From positions 1-9,311 of the forward strand of contig UQMJ01000043.1 of NCBI GenBank assembly GCA_900542035.1: a DNA stretch of 9,311 bases, given 5' to 3'. The translations under genes were made by a program, and so were the position numbers. Below, one piece after another: positions 1 through 6,954 of this stretch. Positions within the stretch are counted from its first letter, which is position 1; each line of letters starts with the position of its first letter. The notes under the pieces are model-generated. The model was not told where the DNA came from. It did not search any database and was given only the letters and a program-made list of their open reading frames with translations. Origin of the DNA: an uncultured Clostridium sp. (GTDB taxonomy: Bacteria > Bacillota > Clostridia > Lachnospirales > Lachnospiraceae).

Positions 1-84
1 ATGACCTGGAATGCAGACGGAGAACCTTCCAAGGCGCCAAAGGCAGTAAAGATTGAAAACGGCGCTTACGTTTCTATGGAATAA
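1..84 (+). CDS. livK: branched-chain amino acid ABC transporter substrate-binding protein, 3' end only
   Basis: Frame 1 is open from the first base to a TAA at 82-84, giving 27 residues that read as the last strand of a LivK-type periplasmic-binding-fold protein (a tryptophan near the start, then a lysine/alanine-rich stretch and a final KIENGAYV-like segment). In this family the protein is a lipoprotein in Gram-positives that captures leucine, isoleucine or valine outside the membrane and hands it to LivHM. The ATG at position 1 is only where the window starts; the true start lies upstream. Identification rests mainly on context, since livH, livM, livG and livF follow directly, plus the fit of the C-terminus. 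The substrate cannot be judged from this fragment. Confidence 0.8.
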   Translation: MTWNADGEPSKAPKAVKIENGAYVSME

Positions 85-117
85 TATGTTTAAACAGATT
101 TAGTATAAATGACAGGG

Positions 118-165
118 AGCTGCTGCACAGTGGAAGCAAATTTGATTTCCCAGGCAGCAGCTTTT
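118..165 (+). terminator. intercistronic hairpin between livK and livH (possible partial terminator or processing site)
   Basis: A perfect 9-bp stem is formed by AGCTGCTGC (118-126) and GCAGCAGCT (154-162), and the 3' arm runs into TTTT. The 27-base loop can add a small inner stem (GGAA 132-135 with TTCC 147-150). The U-tract is short and broken by C, so complete termination is unlikely. Such elements after a binding-protein gene usually protect its mRNA 3' end or lower expression of the following membrane genes. That role is inferred. Confidence 0.55.
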
Positions 166-196
166 CTCGGCATAAAAAAACAAGAGGTGTCACAAC

Positions 197-1078
197 ATGA
201 GTTTTTTGTCCTATCTAATCAGCGGAATCAGCCTGGGAAGCGTATATGCAATTATCGCCCTGGGCTACACAATGGTTTACGGTATCGCAAAGATGCTGAA
301 TTTTGCCCACGGCGATATTATTATGGTCGGCGGATATATGGTATTTATCGTAGTGAGCACAATGGGTCTGCCTCCGGCAGCAGGAATTCTTACTGCAGTG
401 GTGGTATGTACCTTATTAGGTGTAGTGGTTGAGAGGATAGCGTACAAGCCTCTCCGCGGCGCCTCTCCGTTAGCAGTCCTGATTACGGCAATCGGTGTCA
501 GCTATCTGCTTCAGAATCTGGCTCTGCTTTTGTGGGGAGCCGATACCAAGGCGTTTACTTCTGTTGTCAGCATGGAACCTTTGCGTCTGGCAGACGGCCA
601 GCTGATGATTACGGGAGAGACGATTGTAACCATTGCAACCTGTATCGTGGTTATGGTTTCCTTAACCCTGTTTATCAACAAGACGAAGACCGGCCAGGCC
701 ATGCTTGCCGTATCGGAAGACAAAGGCGCGGCAACCTTAATGGGAATCAATGTAAACCGCACCATTTCCATTACCTTTGCCATTGGTTCTGCCCTGGCGG
801 CAGTAGCAGGCGTGCTGCTGTGCTCCGCTTATCCGTCTTTAACGCCTTACACAGGCGCCATGCCAGGCATTAAGGCCTTTGTAGCAGCCGTATTCGGCGG
901 CATTGGATCCATTCCTGGAGCCATGATTGGCGGAATTTTACTGGGAGTGATTGAAAATCTTTCCAAAGCTTATATTTCTTCCCAGCTTTCCGACGCCATT
1001 GTATTCTCTGTCCTGATTATTGTCCTTCTGGTACGTCCGACCGGTATTATGGGCAAAAAAGTCAGCGAGAAAGTCTGA
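197..1078 (+). CDS. livH: branched-chain amino acid ABC transporter permease LivH
   Basis: This 293-residue integral membrane protein is one half of the channel of a LIV-type importer. It is strongly hydrophobic, with about eight predicted membrane segments. It carries the LivH hallmark LNFAHGD at residues 34-40, an EAA-loop-like segment around residues 170-195 (AVSEDKGAATLMGIN) that should contact the ATPase, and a VFGGIGSIPGA segment before the last helices. Length is normal for the family (about 290-300). The start is supported by GAGGTG at 184-189, seven bases upstream. It follows livK after a 112-base gap containing a hairpin, and its stop codon TGA lies just before the livM ribosome binding site, so the two permeases are translationally close. 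Specificity (Leu/Ile/Val or another hydrophobic amino acid or amide) cannot be read from the permease. Confidence 0.95.
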   Translation: MSFLSYLISGISLGSVYAIIALGYTMVYGIAKMLNFAHGDIIMVGGYMVFIVVSTMGLPPAAGILTAVVVCTLLGVVVERIAYKPLRGASPLAVLITAIGVSYLLQNLALLLWGADTKAFTSVVSMEPLRLADGQLMITGETIVTIATCIVVMVSLTLFINKTKTGQAMLAVSEDKGAATLMGINVNRTISITFAIGSALAAVAGVLLCSAYPSLTPYTGAMPGIKAFVAAVFGGIGSIPGAMIGGILLGVIENLSKAYISSQLSDAIVFSVLIIVLLVRPTGIMGKKVSEKV

Positions 1079-1095
1079 TGATGGAGGAAACTGGT

Positions 1096-2166
1096 ATGAA
1101 ATTAGAAAAAGAAAAAAAGAACGTTTTAAAGAGCAGCTGGGTGACCTATGGAATGGTGATCTTAGTCTATGTTCTGGTAGAAATTGCATTAAAGACCGGC
1201 CATATGTCCAGTCTGATGGAAGGTCTTCTGGTACCGTTATGTACCTATTCGATTCTGGCGGTCTCATTAAATCTGGTAGTAGGCATTTCCGGCGAATTAA
1301 GCTTAGGCCATGCAGGCTTTATGTGCGTAGGCGCATTTTCCGGCGCGCTGTTTTCCAAGGTGTTTAAGGGAAGCCTGGATCCGACCGTCAGCCTGGTAAT
1401 CGCCATTTTTATCGGCGCAGCCGCGGCAGCCGTATTCGGCATTCTCATTGGAATTCCGGTTCTCCGCCTGCGGGGCGACTATCTGGCTATTGTGACCCTG
1501 GCGTTTGGGGAAATCATTAAAAATATTATCAACGCGATCTATCTGGGCGTGGATTCTTCCGGACTCCATTTTTCCATGAAAAGCGAAGTGGCGTTAAACT
1601 TAGATGCAGAAGGTACGGTTCTGATTAAAGGCGCACAGGGAATTACGGGAACGCCGCTGGCTTCTACCTTTACGATCGGCGTGATTCTGCTGCTGATTAC
1701 CCTGGTAATTTCCATTAACCTGATTCATTCCCGTACAGGGCGGGCGATTATGGCTATCCGCGACAACCGGATTGCCGCAGAGTCTATCGGCCTTAATATT
1801 ACCAAATACAAACTGCTGGCGTTTACCGTATCTGCGGCGCTGGCGGGAGTAGCAGGCGTTTTATATGCCCACAACCTGACGACGCTGGCAGCTCTTCCAA
1901 AAAATTTCGGCTATAACCAGTCCATTATGATTCTGGTATTTGTCGTATTGGGCGGAATCGGAAACGTAAGAGGTTCCGTAATTGCGGCAGTTGTTCTGAC
2001 CCTTCTTCCGGAACTTCTAAGAGGACTGAACAATTACCGTATGCTGATTTACGCCATTGTGCTGATTGCAATCATGCTGTTTAACTCCAGCCCCAAATCC
2101 ATTGAATTTCGGGAGAGGGCAGCACAGGCATTCCGGAAAAAGACAGTAAAAAAGGAGGCGGCATAA
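1096..2166 (+). CDS. livM: branched-chain amino acid ABC transporter permease LivM
   Basis: This is the second permease of the LIV-type importer, 356 residues from the start chosen here. After a basic N-terminus (about residues 1-12, rich in Lys and Glu) come multiple membrane segments. The family motif LSLGHAGF begins at residue 68, LRLRGDYLAIVTLAFGE at about 123-139, an EAA-like loop (AIRDNRIAAESIGLN) around residues 217-231, and VVLGGIGNVRGS near the C-terminal third. The tail is basic. An in-frame ATG at 1078 overlaps the livH stop, but it has no ribosome binding site of its own. GGAGGA at 1083-1088 sits seven bases before the ATG at 1096, so the shorter form is preferred. The stop is one base from the livG ATG, and the livG ribosome binding site lies inside the livM 3' end, consistent with translational coupling. 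Confidence 0.94.
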   Translation: MKLEKEKKNVLKSSWVTYGMVILVYVLVEIALKTGHMSSLMEGLLVPLCTYSILAVSLNLVVGISGELSLGHAGFMCVGAFSGALFSKVFKGSLDPTVSLVIAIFIGAAAAAVFGILIGIPVLRLRGDYLAIVTLAFGEIIKNIINAIYLGVDSSGLHFSMKSEVALNLDAEGTVLIKGAQGITGTPLASTFTIGVILLLITLVISINLIHSRTGRAIMAIRDNRIAAESIGLNITKYKLLAFTVSAALAGVAGVLYAHNLTTLAALPKNFGYNQSIMILVFVVLGGIGNVRGSVIAAVVLTLLPELLRGLNNYRMLIYAIVLIAIMLFNSSPKSIEFRERAAQAFRKKTVKKEAA

Positions 2167-2167
2167 C

Positions 2168-2932
2168 ATGGCATTACCAATGCTGGAAGTAAAGAGCTTG
2201 AGTATCTCCTTTGGAGGATTAAAAGCAGTAGACGGATTCGATATTACCATTGAAAAGGGCCAGCTGTATGGACTTATCGGCCCAAACGGCGCAGGAAAAA
2301 CTACCGTATTCAACCTTCTGACCGGCGTGTATAAACCAGATACCGGAAGCATCGTTCTGGACGGAAAAAATATTACCGGCAAAAAGACCATTGAGATCAA
2401 CCAGTGCGGCATTGCCCGTACCTTCCAGAACATCCGTCTGTTTAAAGACCTGACTGTTTTAGACAATGTAAAAGCAGGTCTTCACAACCATCATCCATAT
2501 TCTACGTTAACTGGTATTTTCCGCCTGCCTAAGTATTACAAGGTAGAAAAAGAGATGAATGAAAAAGCCATGGAGCTTTTAAAGGTATTTGATTTGGAAC
2601 AGGAAGCAGATTATAAGGCGTCCAACCTGCCTTACGGCAAGCAGAGAAAGCTGGAGATTGCCAGAGCCCTTGCCACGGATCCTAAGCTTCTTTTGCTGGA
2701 TGAGCCAGCGGCCGGCATGAACCCTAATGAGACGGCGGAACTGATGGAAACTATCCGGTTTGTGCAGGAAAAGTTTGACATGACCATTCTGCTTATTGAG
2801 CATGATATGAAGCTGGTATCCGGCATCTGCGAAAAGCTGACCGTACTGAATTTCGGTCAGGTGCTTGCAAGCGGAGATACCTCTGCAGTATTAAACGATC
2901 CACAGGTTGTCAAGGCATACCTGGGCGAATAA
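2168..2932 (+). CDS. livG: branched-chain amino acid ABC transporter ATP-binding protein LivG
   Basis: This 254-residue cytoplasmic ATPase powers the LivHM channel as a heterodimer with LivF. Visible motifs: Walker A GPNGAGKTT at 38-46, Q-loop Gln87 in ARTFQNIRLF, the family's degenerate signature LPYGKQRKLEIARAL at 154-168, Walker B LLLLDEP with catalytic Glu179, and the switch histidine His212 in LLIEHDMKLV. The LPYGxQR signature in place of LSGGQ and the C-terminal segment ending in YLGE are typical of LivG rather than LivF. Length is normal. The start is supported by AAGGAGG around 2151-2157, within the end of livM. The gene is part of the same operon, one base from livM and 14 bases from livF. 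Confidence 0.95.
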   Translation: MALPMLEVKSLSISFGGLKAVDGFDITIEKGQLYGLIGPNGAGKTTVFNLLTGVYKPDTGSIVLDGKNITGKKTIEINQCGIARTFQNIRLFKDLTVLDNVKAGLHNHHPYSTLTGIFRLPKYYKVEKEMNEKAMELLKVFDLEQEADYKASNLPYGKQRKLEIARALATDPKLLLLDEPAAGMNPNETAELMETIRFVQEKFDMTILLIEHDMKLVSGICEKLTVLNFGQVLASGDTSAVLNDPQVVKAYLGE

Positions 2933-2946
2933 GGAGGAAGAAAAGT

Positions 2947-3657
2947 ATGGCAATGCTGGAAGTCAGGGATTTGGAAGTGTATTACGGCGTGATCCAGGCC
3001 ATTAAAGGGATTTCCTTCGATGTAAACCAGGGAGAGATTATCGCTTTAATCGGCGCAAACGGAGCGGGAAAAACCACCATTCTCCACACCGTAACCGGCC
3101 TGATTCCTTCCAAGGCAGGACACATTACCTATGAGGGAACGGATATTACCAAAATGGCGGGGCATAAGTTAGTTCCTATGGGAATTGCCCATGTGCCGGA
3201 AGGGCGCAGGGTGTTTGCCCAGCTGTCCGTATTACAGAACTTAAAACTGGGCGCTTTTACCAGAAATGACAAAGCAGAATTTGAAGACACTTTAAAAATG
3301 ATCTACCAGAGATTCCCCAGACTGGAGGAACGCAAGAACCAGATGGCAGGAACCCTTTCCGGCGGCGAGCAGCAGATGCTTGCCATGGGACGGGCGCTGA
3401 TGAGCCATCCAAGACTTGTGGTAATGGATGAGCCGTCTATGGGACTTTCTCCTATCTATGTAAACGAGATTTTCGATATTATCCAGAAAATCAATGCAGA
3501 CGGAGTAACGGTTCTTCTGGTAGAGCAGAATGCAAAAAAGGCATTATCCATTGCCGACAGAGCCTATGTATTAGAGACCGGAAACATCGTATTAGGCGGA
3601 GACGCCAAGCAGCTTATGAATGACGAACGGGTTAAGAAGGCATATTTAAGCGAGTAA
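2947..3657 (+). CDS. livF: branched-chain amino acid ABC transporter ATP-binding protein LivF
   Basis: This 236-residue partner ATPase of LivG is the last gene of the operon. Motifs: Walker A GANGAGKTT at 36-44, the LivF-type VPEGRRVF at 83-90, a canonical signature LSGGEQQ at 137-143, Walker B VVMDEPSMGLSP with Asp161 and Glu162, and VEQN at 192-195. Gln194 stands where most ABC proteins have the switch histidine; this is normal for LivF and not a defect. The C-terminus VKKAYLSE is also typical. AAGGAGGAAG at 2931-2940 overlaps the livG stop and gives a strong ribosome binding site seven bases from the ATG. An intrinsic terminator follows directly. Confidence 0.95.
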   Translation: MAMLEVRDLEVYYGVIQAIKGISFDVNQGEIIALIGANGAGKTTILHTVTGLIPSKAGHITYEGTDITKMAGHKLVPMGIAHVPEGRRVFAQLSVLQNLKLGAFTRNDKAEFEDTLKMIYQRFPRLEERKNQMAGTLSGGEQQMLAMGRALMSHPRLVVMDEPSMGLSPIYVNEIFDIIQKINADGVTVLLVEQNAKKALSIADRAYVLETGNIVLGGDAKQLMNDERVKKAYLSE

Positions 3658-3667
3658 ACTTTATAGA

Positions 3668-3696
3668 GAATAAGAAAATACCCTCCTGCATATACT
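3668..3696 (+). promoter_or_regulatory. candidate sigma-E promoter of spoIVA
   Basis: GAATAAG at 3668-3674 resembles a sigma-E -35 element. CATATACT at 3689-3696 matches seven of eight positions of the sigma-E -10 consensus CATACAnT, with a 14-base spacer that fits this factor. Transcription would start near 3702-3705, leaving a leader of only about 20 bases before the spoIVA ATG. In Bacillus subtilis, spoIVA is known to be transcribed by sigma-E in the mother cell. The assignment here is by consensus match and context only. Confidence 0.5.
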
Positions 3697-3723
3697 GTAT
3701 CAGCACAGCAAGGGGGTATTTTT
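3675..3723 (+). terminator. intrinsic terminator of the liv operon, overlapping the spoIVA leader
   Basis: An 11-bp stem pairs AAAATACCCTC (3675-3685) with GGGGGTATTTT (3712-3722), with one G-U pair, and the T-run 3719-3723 follows. The loop is long (26 bases). The structure begins 17 bases after the livF stop and ends one base before the spoIVA ATG. The A-rich 5' side and T-rich 3' side are typical of a rho-independent terminator, although part of the T-run is also stem. Confidence 0.75.
3710..3716 (+). promoter_or_regulatory. spoIVA ribosome binding site inside the terminator stem
   Basis: AAGGGGG lies seven bases before the spoIVA ATG and is the only Shine-Dalgarno-like sequence there. 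Bases 3712-3716 also form the G-rich 3' arm of the liv terminator hairpin. The site is therefore paired in any transcript reading through from livF, but free in a transcript starting inside the hairpin loop. Confidence 0.65.
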
Positions 3724-5202
3724 ATGGACAATTTCCATGTATACAAAGATATTGAAGCCAGAACCGGAGGGGACATTTACATTGGGGTAGTCGGGCCGGT
3801 CAGAACTGGAAAATCCACGTTTATCAAACGGTTTATGGAACTTTTAGTCATTCCTGGAATGGAGGATGAAAACCAGAAAAATTTAAGCAGGGATGAGCTG
3901 CCCCAGAGCGCGGCAGGAAAGACCATTATGACCACAGAGCCTAAGTTTATCCCCAAAGAAGCGGCAAAAATCCAGTTAGGAGACGGTATTGAAGCAAAGG
4001 TGCGCCTGATTGACTGCGTAGGATTTATGGCGGACGGAGCAGCCGGTCATATTGAAAACGATACGGAACGGATGGTAAAAACGCCCTGGTACGATTACGA
4101 AATCCCATTTACAAAGGCTGCAGAAGTCGGTACCAGAAAGGTCATTACCGATCACTCTACGATTGGGATTGTGGTAACGGCAGACGGGTCGTTTGGGGAG
4201 ATTAAACGGGCCGGTTATGCGGCAGGAGAGAAAGCGGCAGTAGAAGAATTAAAGGCAATCGGAAAGCCGTTTATTATGCTGTTAAACTGCGAACGCCCTT
4301 ATTCGGAGGAAAGCGCAGCCCTTGCAAAAAATCTGGAAAATGAGTATCAGGTCTCGGTCATGCCAGTCAACTGCGAACAGCTAAAAAAAGAGGATGTTAC
4401 CCGCATTTTAGAAAAGGTTCTGAAGGAGTTTCCAGTAACGGAACTGGATTTTTATATTCCCAAATGGCTGGAGCTTCTGCCGTCTTCCCACTGGCTGAAA
4501 GAGGCTCTGGTTCAGAAAGCCAGGGATTTAATCCAGAAGCATGGATATATGAAAGAAATTACATCCCAGATGCAGCCGTTAGCGGCAGGGGAAGAAACCA
4601 TAGGTTCCCTGCGCTTAAGACAGATGAACCTGGCAGACGGTTCCGTGGCGATGGACGTCCAGGTAGACGATGGATATTATTACCAGACCTTAAGCGATTA
4701 CGTAGGTCTTCCGATTGCAGGAGAGTATGAACTGATGCAGACCTTAAGCAGTCTGGCTCATATGCAGAAGGAATACCAGAAGGTAGAAGACGCCATGAAC
4801 CAGGTTCGTCTGAAAGGATACGGCGTGGTAACGCCGGAACGGGAAGAAATTTTGTTAGATGAGCCGCAGGTGGTCCGTCATGGAAATAAATACGGGGTAA
4901 AAATAAAGGCCCAGGCGCCGTCCATCAACCTGATTCAGGCCCATATTGAGACGGAAATCGCACCGATTGTGGGAAGCGAGCAGCAGGCCAGGGATTTGAT
5001 TGACTACATAAAAAAATGCAGCCAGGAAGAAGACGGAATCTGGGAAACCAATATTTTCGGCAAATCCGTGGAACAGATTGTGGAAGACGGAATCCAGGCC
5101 AAAATCTCCCAGCTGACTGAAGAATGCCAGATGAAGCTTCAGGATACCCTGCAGAAAATAATTAACGACAGCAACGGAGGTATGATTTGCATTATCATTT
5201 AA
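3724..5202 (+). CDS. spoIVA: stage IV sporulation protein A, spore coat basement-layer ATPase
   Basis: SpoIVA is a mother-cell ATPase that polymerises on the outer forespore membrane and forms the platform for coat assembly. This protein has 492 residues, the same length as the Bacillus subtilis protein. The N-terminal P-loop domain (about 1-235) has Walker A GPVRTGKST at 24-32 with Lys30, the threonine-rich sensor segment IMTTEPKF with Thr70 and Thr71, and Asp97 in LIDCVG as the Walker B/switch residue. These positions coincide with those known from B. subtilis. Middle and C-terminal domains follow, ending in a short hydrophobic tail (GGMICIII) like the membrane-proximal C-terminus that family members use to dock with SpoVM. 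The start uses AAGGGGG at 3710-3716. The gene probably has its own sigma-E promoter and is independent of the liv operon. No clear terminator follows; the promoter of the next unit overlaps its stop codon. Confidence 0.96.
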   Translation: MDNFHVYKDIEARTGGDIYIGVVGPVRTGKSTFIKRFMELLVIPGMEDENQKNLSRDELPQSAAGKTIMTTEPKFIPKEAAKIQLGDGIEAKVRLIDCVGFMADGAAGHIENDTERMVKTPWYDYEIPFTKAAEVGTRKVITDHSTIGIVVTADGSFGEIKRAGYAAGEKAAVEELKAIGKPFIMLLNCERPYSEESAALAKNLENEYQVSVMPVNCEQLKKEDVTRILEKVLKEFPVTELDFYIPKWLELLPSSHWLKEALVQKARDLIQKHGYMKEITSQMQPLAAGEETIGSLRLRQMNLADGSVAMDVQVDDGYYYQTLSDYVGLPIAGEYELMQTLSSLAHMQKEYQKVEDAMNQVRLKGYGVVTPEREEILLDEPQVVRHGNKYGVKIKAQAPSINLIQAHIETEIAPIVGSEQQARDLIDYIKKCSQEEDGIWETNIFGKSVEQIVEDGIQAKISQLTEECQMKLQDTLQKIINDSNGGMICIII

Positions 5203-5215
5203 ATTATGGTATACT
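5187..5215 (+). promoter_or_regulatory. probable sigma-A promoter of the beta-CASP nuclease / rnhA unit
   Basis: An extended -10 TGGTATACT (5207-5215; hexamer TATACT, five of six matches) lies 17 bases after TTGCAT (5187-5192), a weak -35. Transcription would start near 5222. The promoter overlaps the last codons of spoIVA. A perfect 10-base palindrome TACTATAGTA (5212-5221) covers the -10/+1 area and could be an operator. The perfect TTGACA at 5234-5239 has no -10 at a suitable distance. Confidence 0.6.
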
Positions 5216-5221
5216 ATAGTA

Positions 5222-5340
5222 CAAGAAAATCGTTTGACAAAGGGTGTGATTCAGACAGGGGGTTCGCTGGAAAAACAGGGAATTTCCTGTCTGTGTTTCT
5301 TTGCAGAGGCAGAGAAGAATTCAGACAGGAGGGGTGTTTT
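5222..5340 (+). promoter_or_regulatory. structured 5' leader that can sequester the ribosome binding site
   Basis: CAGACAGG occurs twice (5252-5259 and 5322-5329, within an 11-base direct repeat ATTCAGACAGG at 5249-5259 and 5319-5329). Its exact complement CCTGTCTG lies between them at 5286-5293. The downstream copy overlaps the ribosome binding site AGGAGGGG (5327-5334). Pairing it with 5286-5293 gives an 8-bp stem that continues, across a small internal loop, into a second 8-bp stem (5297-5304 with 5309-5316, one G-U) closed by AGAG. The upstream copy could form the alternative stem 5252-5259/5286-5293. A third local stem is ACAGG 5275-5279 with CCTGT 5286-5290. This resembles a translational switch; the signal is unknown and no known riboswitch class was recognised. 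Confidence 0.5.
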
Positions 5341-6942
5341 ATGAAGTTGATGTTTATCGGAGCCGATCACGAAGTAACCGGAAGCTGCCACTATCTGGAA
5401 ATTGGACAAAAGAAAATCCTGATTGACTGCGGCATGGAGCAGGGAGTAAATGTCTATGAAAATGCAGAACTCCCAGTCAGCTGTTCGGAAATTGATTACG
5501 TACTGCTGACCCACGCCCATATTGACCACGCAGGCCACCTTCCTCTGATTTATGAAAAAGGATTCAGGGGGTCGGTCATTGCCACAGACGCGACTACGGA
5601 TCTGTGCGAGATTATGTTAAAGGATTCGGCCCACATCCAGGAGATGGAGGCAGAGTGGAAAAACCGGAAGGCCCGCCGCGCGGGACAGCCAGAGGTGCCG
5701 CCGATTTACACCATGGAGGATGCGGAAGGGGTTTTAAAGCTGTTTAAGCCCTGCCGTTATGGGGAAAAGATAGAGTTCTGCGATGAGTTTTCCGTCCGCT
5801 TCATTGACGCAGGTCATTTGCTTGGCTCGGCTTCTATTGAAGTATGGGCAAGAGAAGGGGAAATCCAGAAGAAAATCGTATTTTCCGGCGACATCGGCAA
5901 TCAAAACAAGCCGCTGATCCGAGATCCCCAGTATATCAAAGATGCGGATTACGTGTTGATGGAATGCACCTATGGAGACCGGTACCATAAACAGGGAACG
6001 GATCACATCAAAGAACTGGCAGACGTGATCCAGAGTACCCTGGACGCAGGAGGCAATGTGGTAATTCCGGCCTTTGCAGTAGGAAGAACCCAGGAACTTC
6101 TGTATTTTATCCGGACGATTAAGGAACAGAACCTGGTAACCGGACACGGCAATTTTGAAGTCTATGTCGACAGCCCTATGGCGGTTGAGGCCACCCAGGT
6201 ATTTAAAGAAAATGAAGTGGAATGCTACGATGATGAAACCCAGGTTCTGGTTCATAAGGGAATCAATCCCATCGGCTTTGCAGGCCTGAAACTGTCCATT
6301 ACCAGTGAAGATTCCAAAAACATTAACTTTGATACCAAACCAAAGGTAATCATTTCAGCAGCCGGAATGTGCGACGCCGGACGAATCCGCCATCACTTAA
6401 AACACAACTTATGGCGGCCGGAGAGTACCATCGTCTTTGCCGGATACCAGGCGGAGGGAACCCTGGGGCGTACTCTGGTAGAAGGCGGAAAGACCGTTAA
6501 GCTGTTTGGCGAAACCATTGACGTAGAAGCCAGGATTGTCAATGTAGAAGGATTAAGCGGCCATGCAGACCGGAAGGGACTGCTGGAGTGGATTGGGGCC
6601 TTTGAGACCAAACCGGATCGGGTTTTTATGGTTCATGGAGAAGACACGGTGTGCACCAGTTTTGCCATGACCCTGAACCAGGAATACGGCCTGAATGCAG
6701 AAGCGCCGTTTTCCGGATCCGTATTTGATCTGGCCGCCAACCAGTGGCTGACGGAAACTGCCGGCGTTCCGATCAACAAGGCCAAAGCCGCCCAGAGGAA
6801 GGCCATCGGCGTTTACGGACGTCTGGTTGCCGCAGGAGAACGGCTTCTTCAGGTTATCCGCCATAATGAAGGCGGAGCCAACAAGGATCTGGCTAAATTT
6901 GCCGATCAGATTCATGCGTTATGCGATAAATGGGACAGATAG
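5341..6942 (+). CDS. beta-CASP metallo-beta-lactamase fold ribonuclease (predicted RNA exonuclease / CPSF-like)
   Basis: This 533-residue protein belongs to the zinc-dependent beta-CASP nuclease group found in bacteria and archaea. Metal ligands are visible: the HAHIDH motif at His58, His60, Asp62 and His63, then His159 in DAGHLLGSA and Asp184 in FSGDIG. The beta-CASP insert (about 200-400) includes a VDSPMA segment and AGMCDAGR at 341-348. His408 in LSGHAD completes the site. The tail (about 415-533) has an MVHGED motif followed by a family-typical C-terminal region. A longer reading from an ATG at 5206 was rejected because that ATG lies in the promoter; the ATG at 5341 has AGGAGGGG at 5327-5334. 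rnhA follows after 12 bases in the same unit. The expected role is RNA cleavage or trimming. Whether it is endo- or exonucleolytic, and on which RNAs, cannot be told; some family members are only called hydrolases. Confidence 0.9.
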   Translation: MKLMFIGADHEVTGSCHYLEIGQKKILIDCGMEQGVNVYENAELPVSCSEIDYVLLTHAHIDHAGHLPLIYEKGFRGSVIATDATTDLCEIMLKDSAHIQEMEAEWKNRKARRAGQPEVPPIYTMEDAEGVLKLFKPCRYGEKIEFCDEFSVRFIDAGHLLGSASIEVWAREGEIQKKIVFSGDIGNQNKPLIRDPQYIKDADYVLMECTYGDRYHKQGTDHIKELADVIQSTLDAGGNVVIPAFAVGRTQELLYFIRTIKEQNLVTGHGNFEVYVDSPMAVEATQVFKENEVECYDDETQVLVHKGINPIGFAGLKLSITSEDSKNINFDTKPKVIISAAGMCDAGRIRHHLKHNLWRPESTIVFAGYQAEGTLGRTLVEGGKTVKLFGETIDVEARIVNVEGLSGHADRKGLLEWIGAFETKPDRVFMVHGEDTVCTSFAMTLNQEYGLNAEAPFSGSVFDLAANQWLTETAGVPINKAKAAQRKAIGVYGRLVAAGERLLQVIRHNEGGANKDLAKFADQIHALCDKWDR

Positions 6943-6954
6943 GAGACAGAATTT

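Noticed and set aside
1078..1095. Upstream start of livM at the ATG overlapping the livH stop
   Set aside because: No ribosome binding site precedes it at a good distance, and the GGAGGA between 1083 and 1088 fits the ATG at 1096.
3520..3537. LivF lacks the ABC switch histidine (VEQN instead of a histidine-containing motif)
   Set aside because: Gln at this position is usual in LivF proteins, so it is not a defect.
5234..5239. Perfect TTGACA as a -35 box
   Set aside because: The bases 15-19 downstream are GC-rich with no -10-like hexamer; the extended -10 at 5207-5215 is a better promoter.
5206..5340. N-terminal extension of 45 codons on the beta-CASP nuclease from an ATG at 5206
   Set aside because: The ATG is part of the extended -10 of the promoter (TATGGTATACT) and lacks a ribosome binding site. 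The extension does not look like family sequence, while the ATG at 5341 has a strong AGGAGGGG and starts the typical MBL N-terminus.
5734..6255. Minus-strand open frame of 173 codons within the nuclease gene
   Set aside because: It is antisense to a conserved coding region with intact catalytic motifs, and its translation resembles no family.
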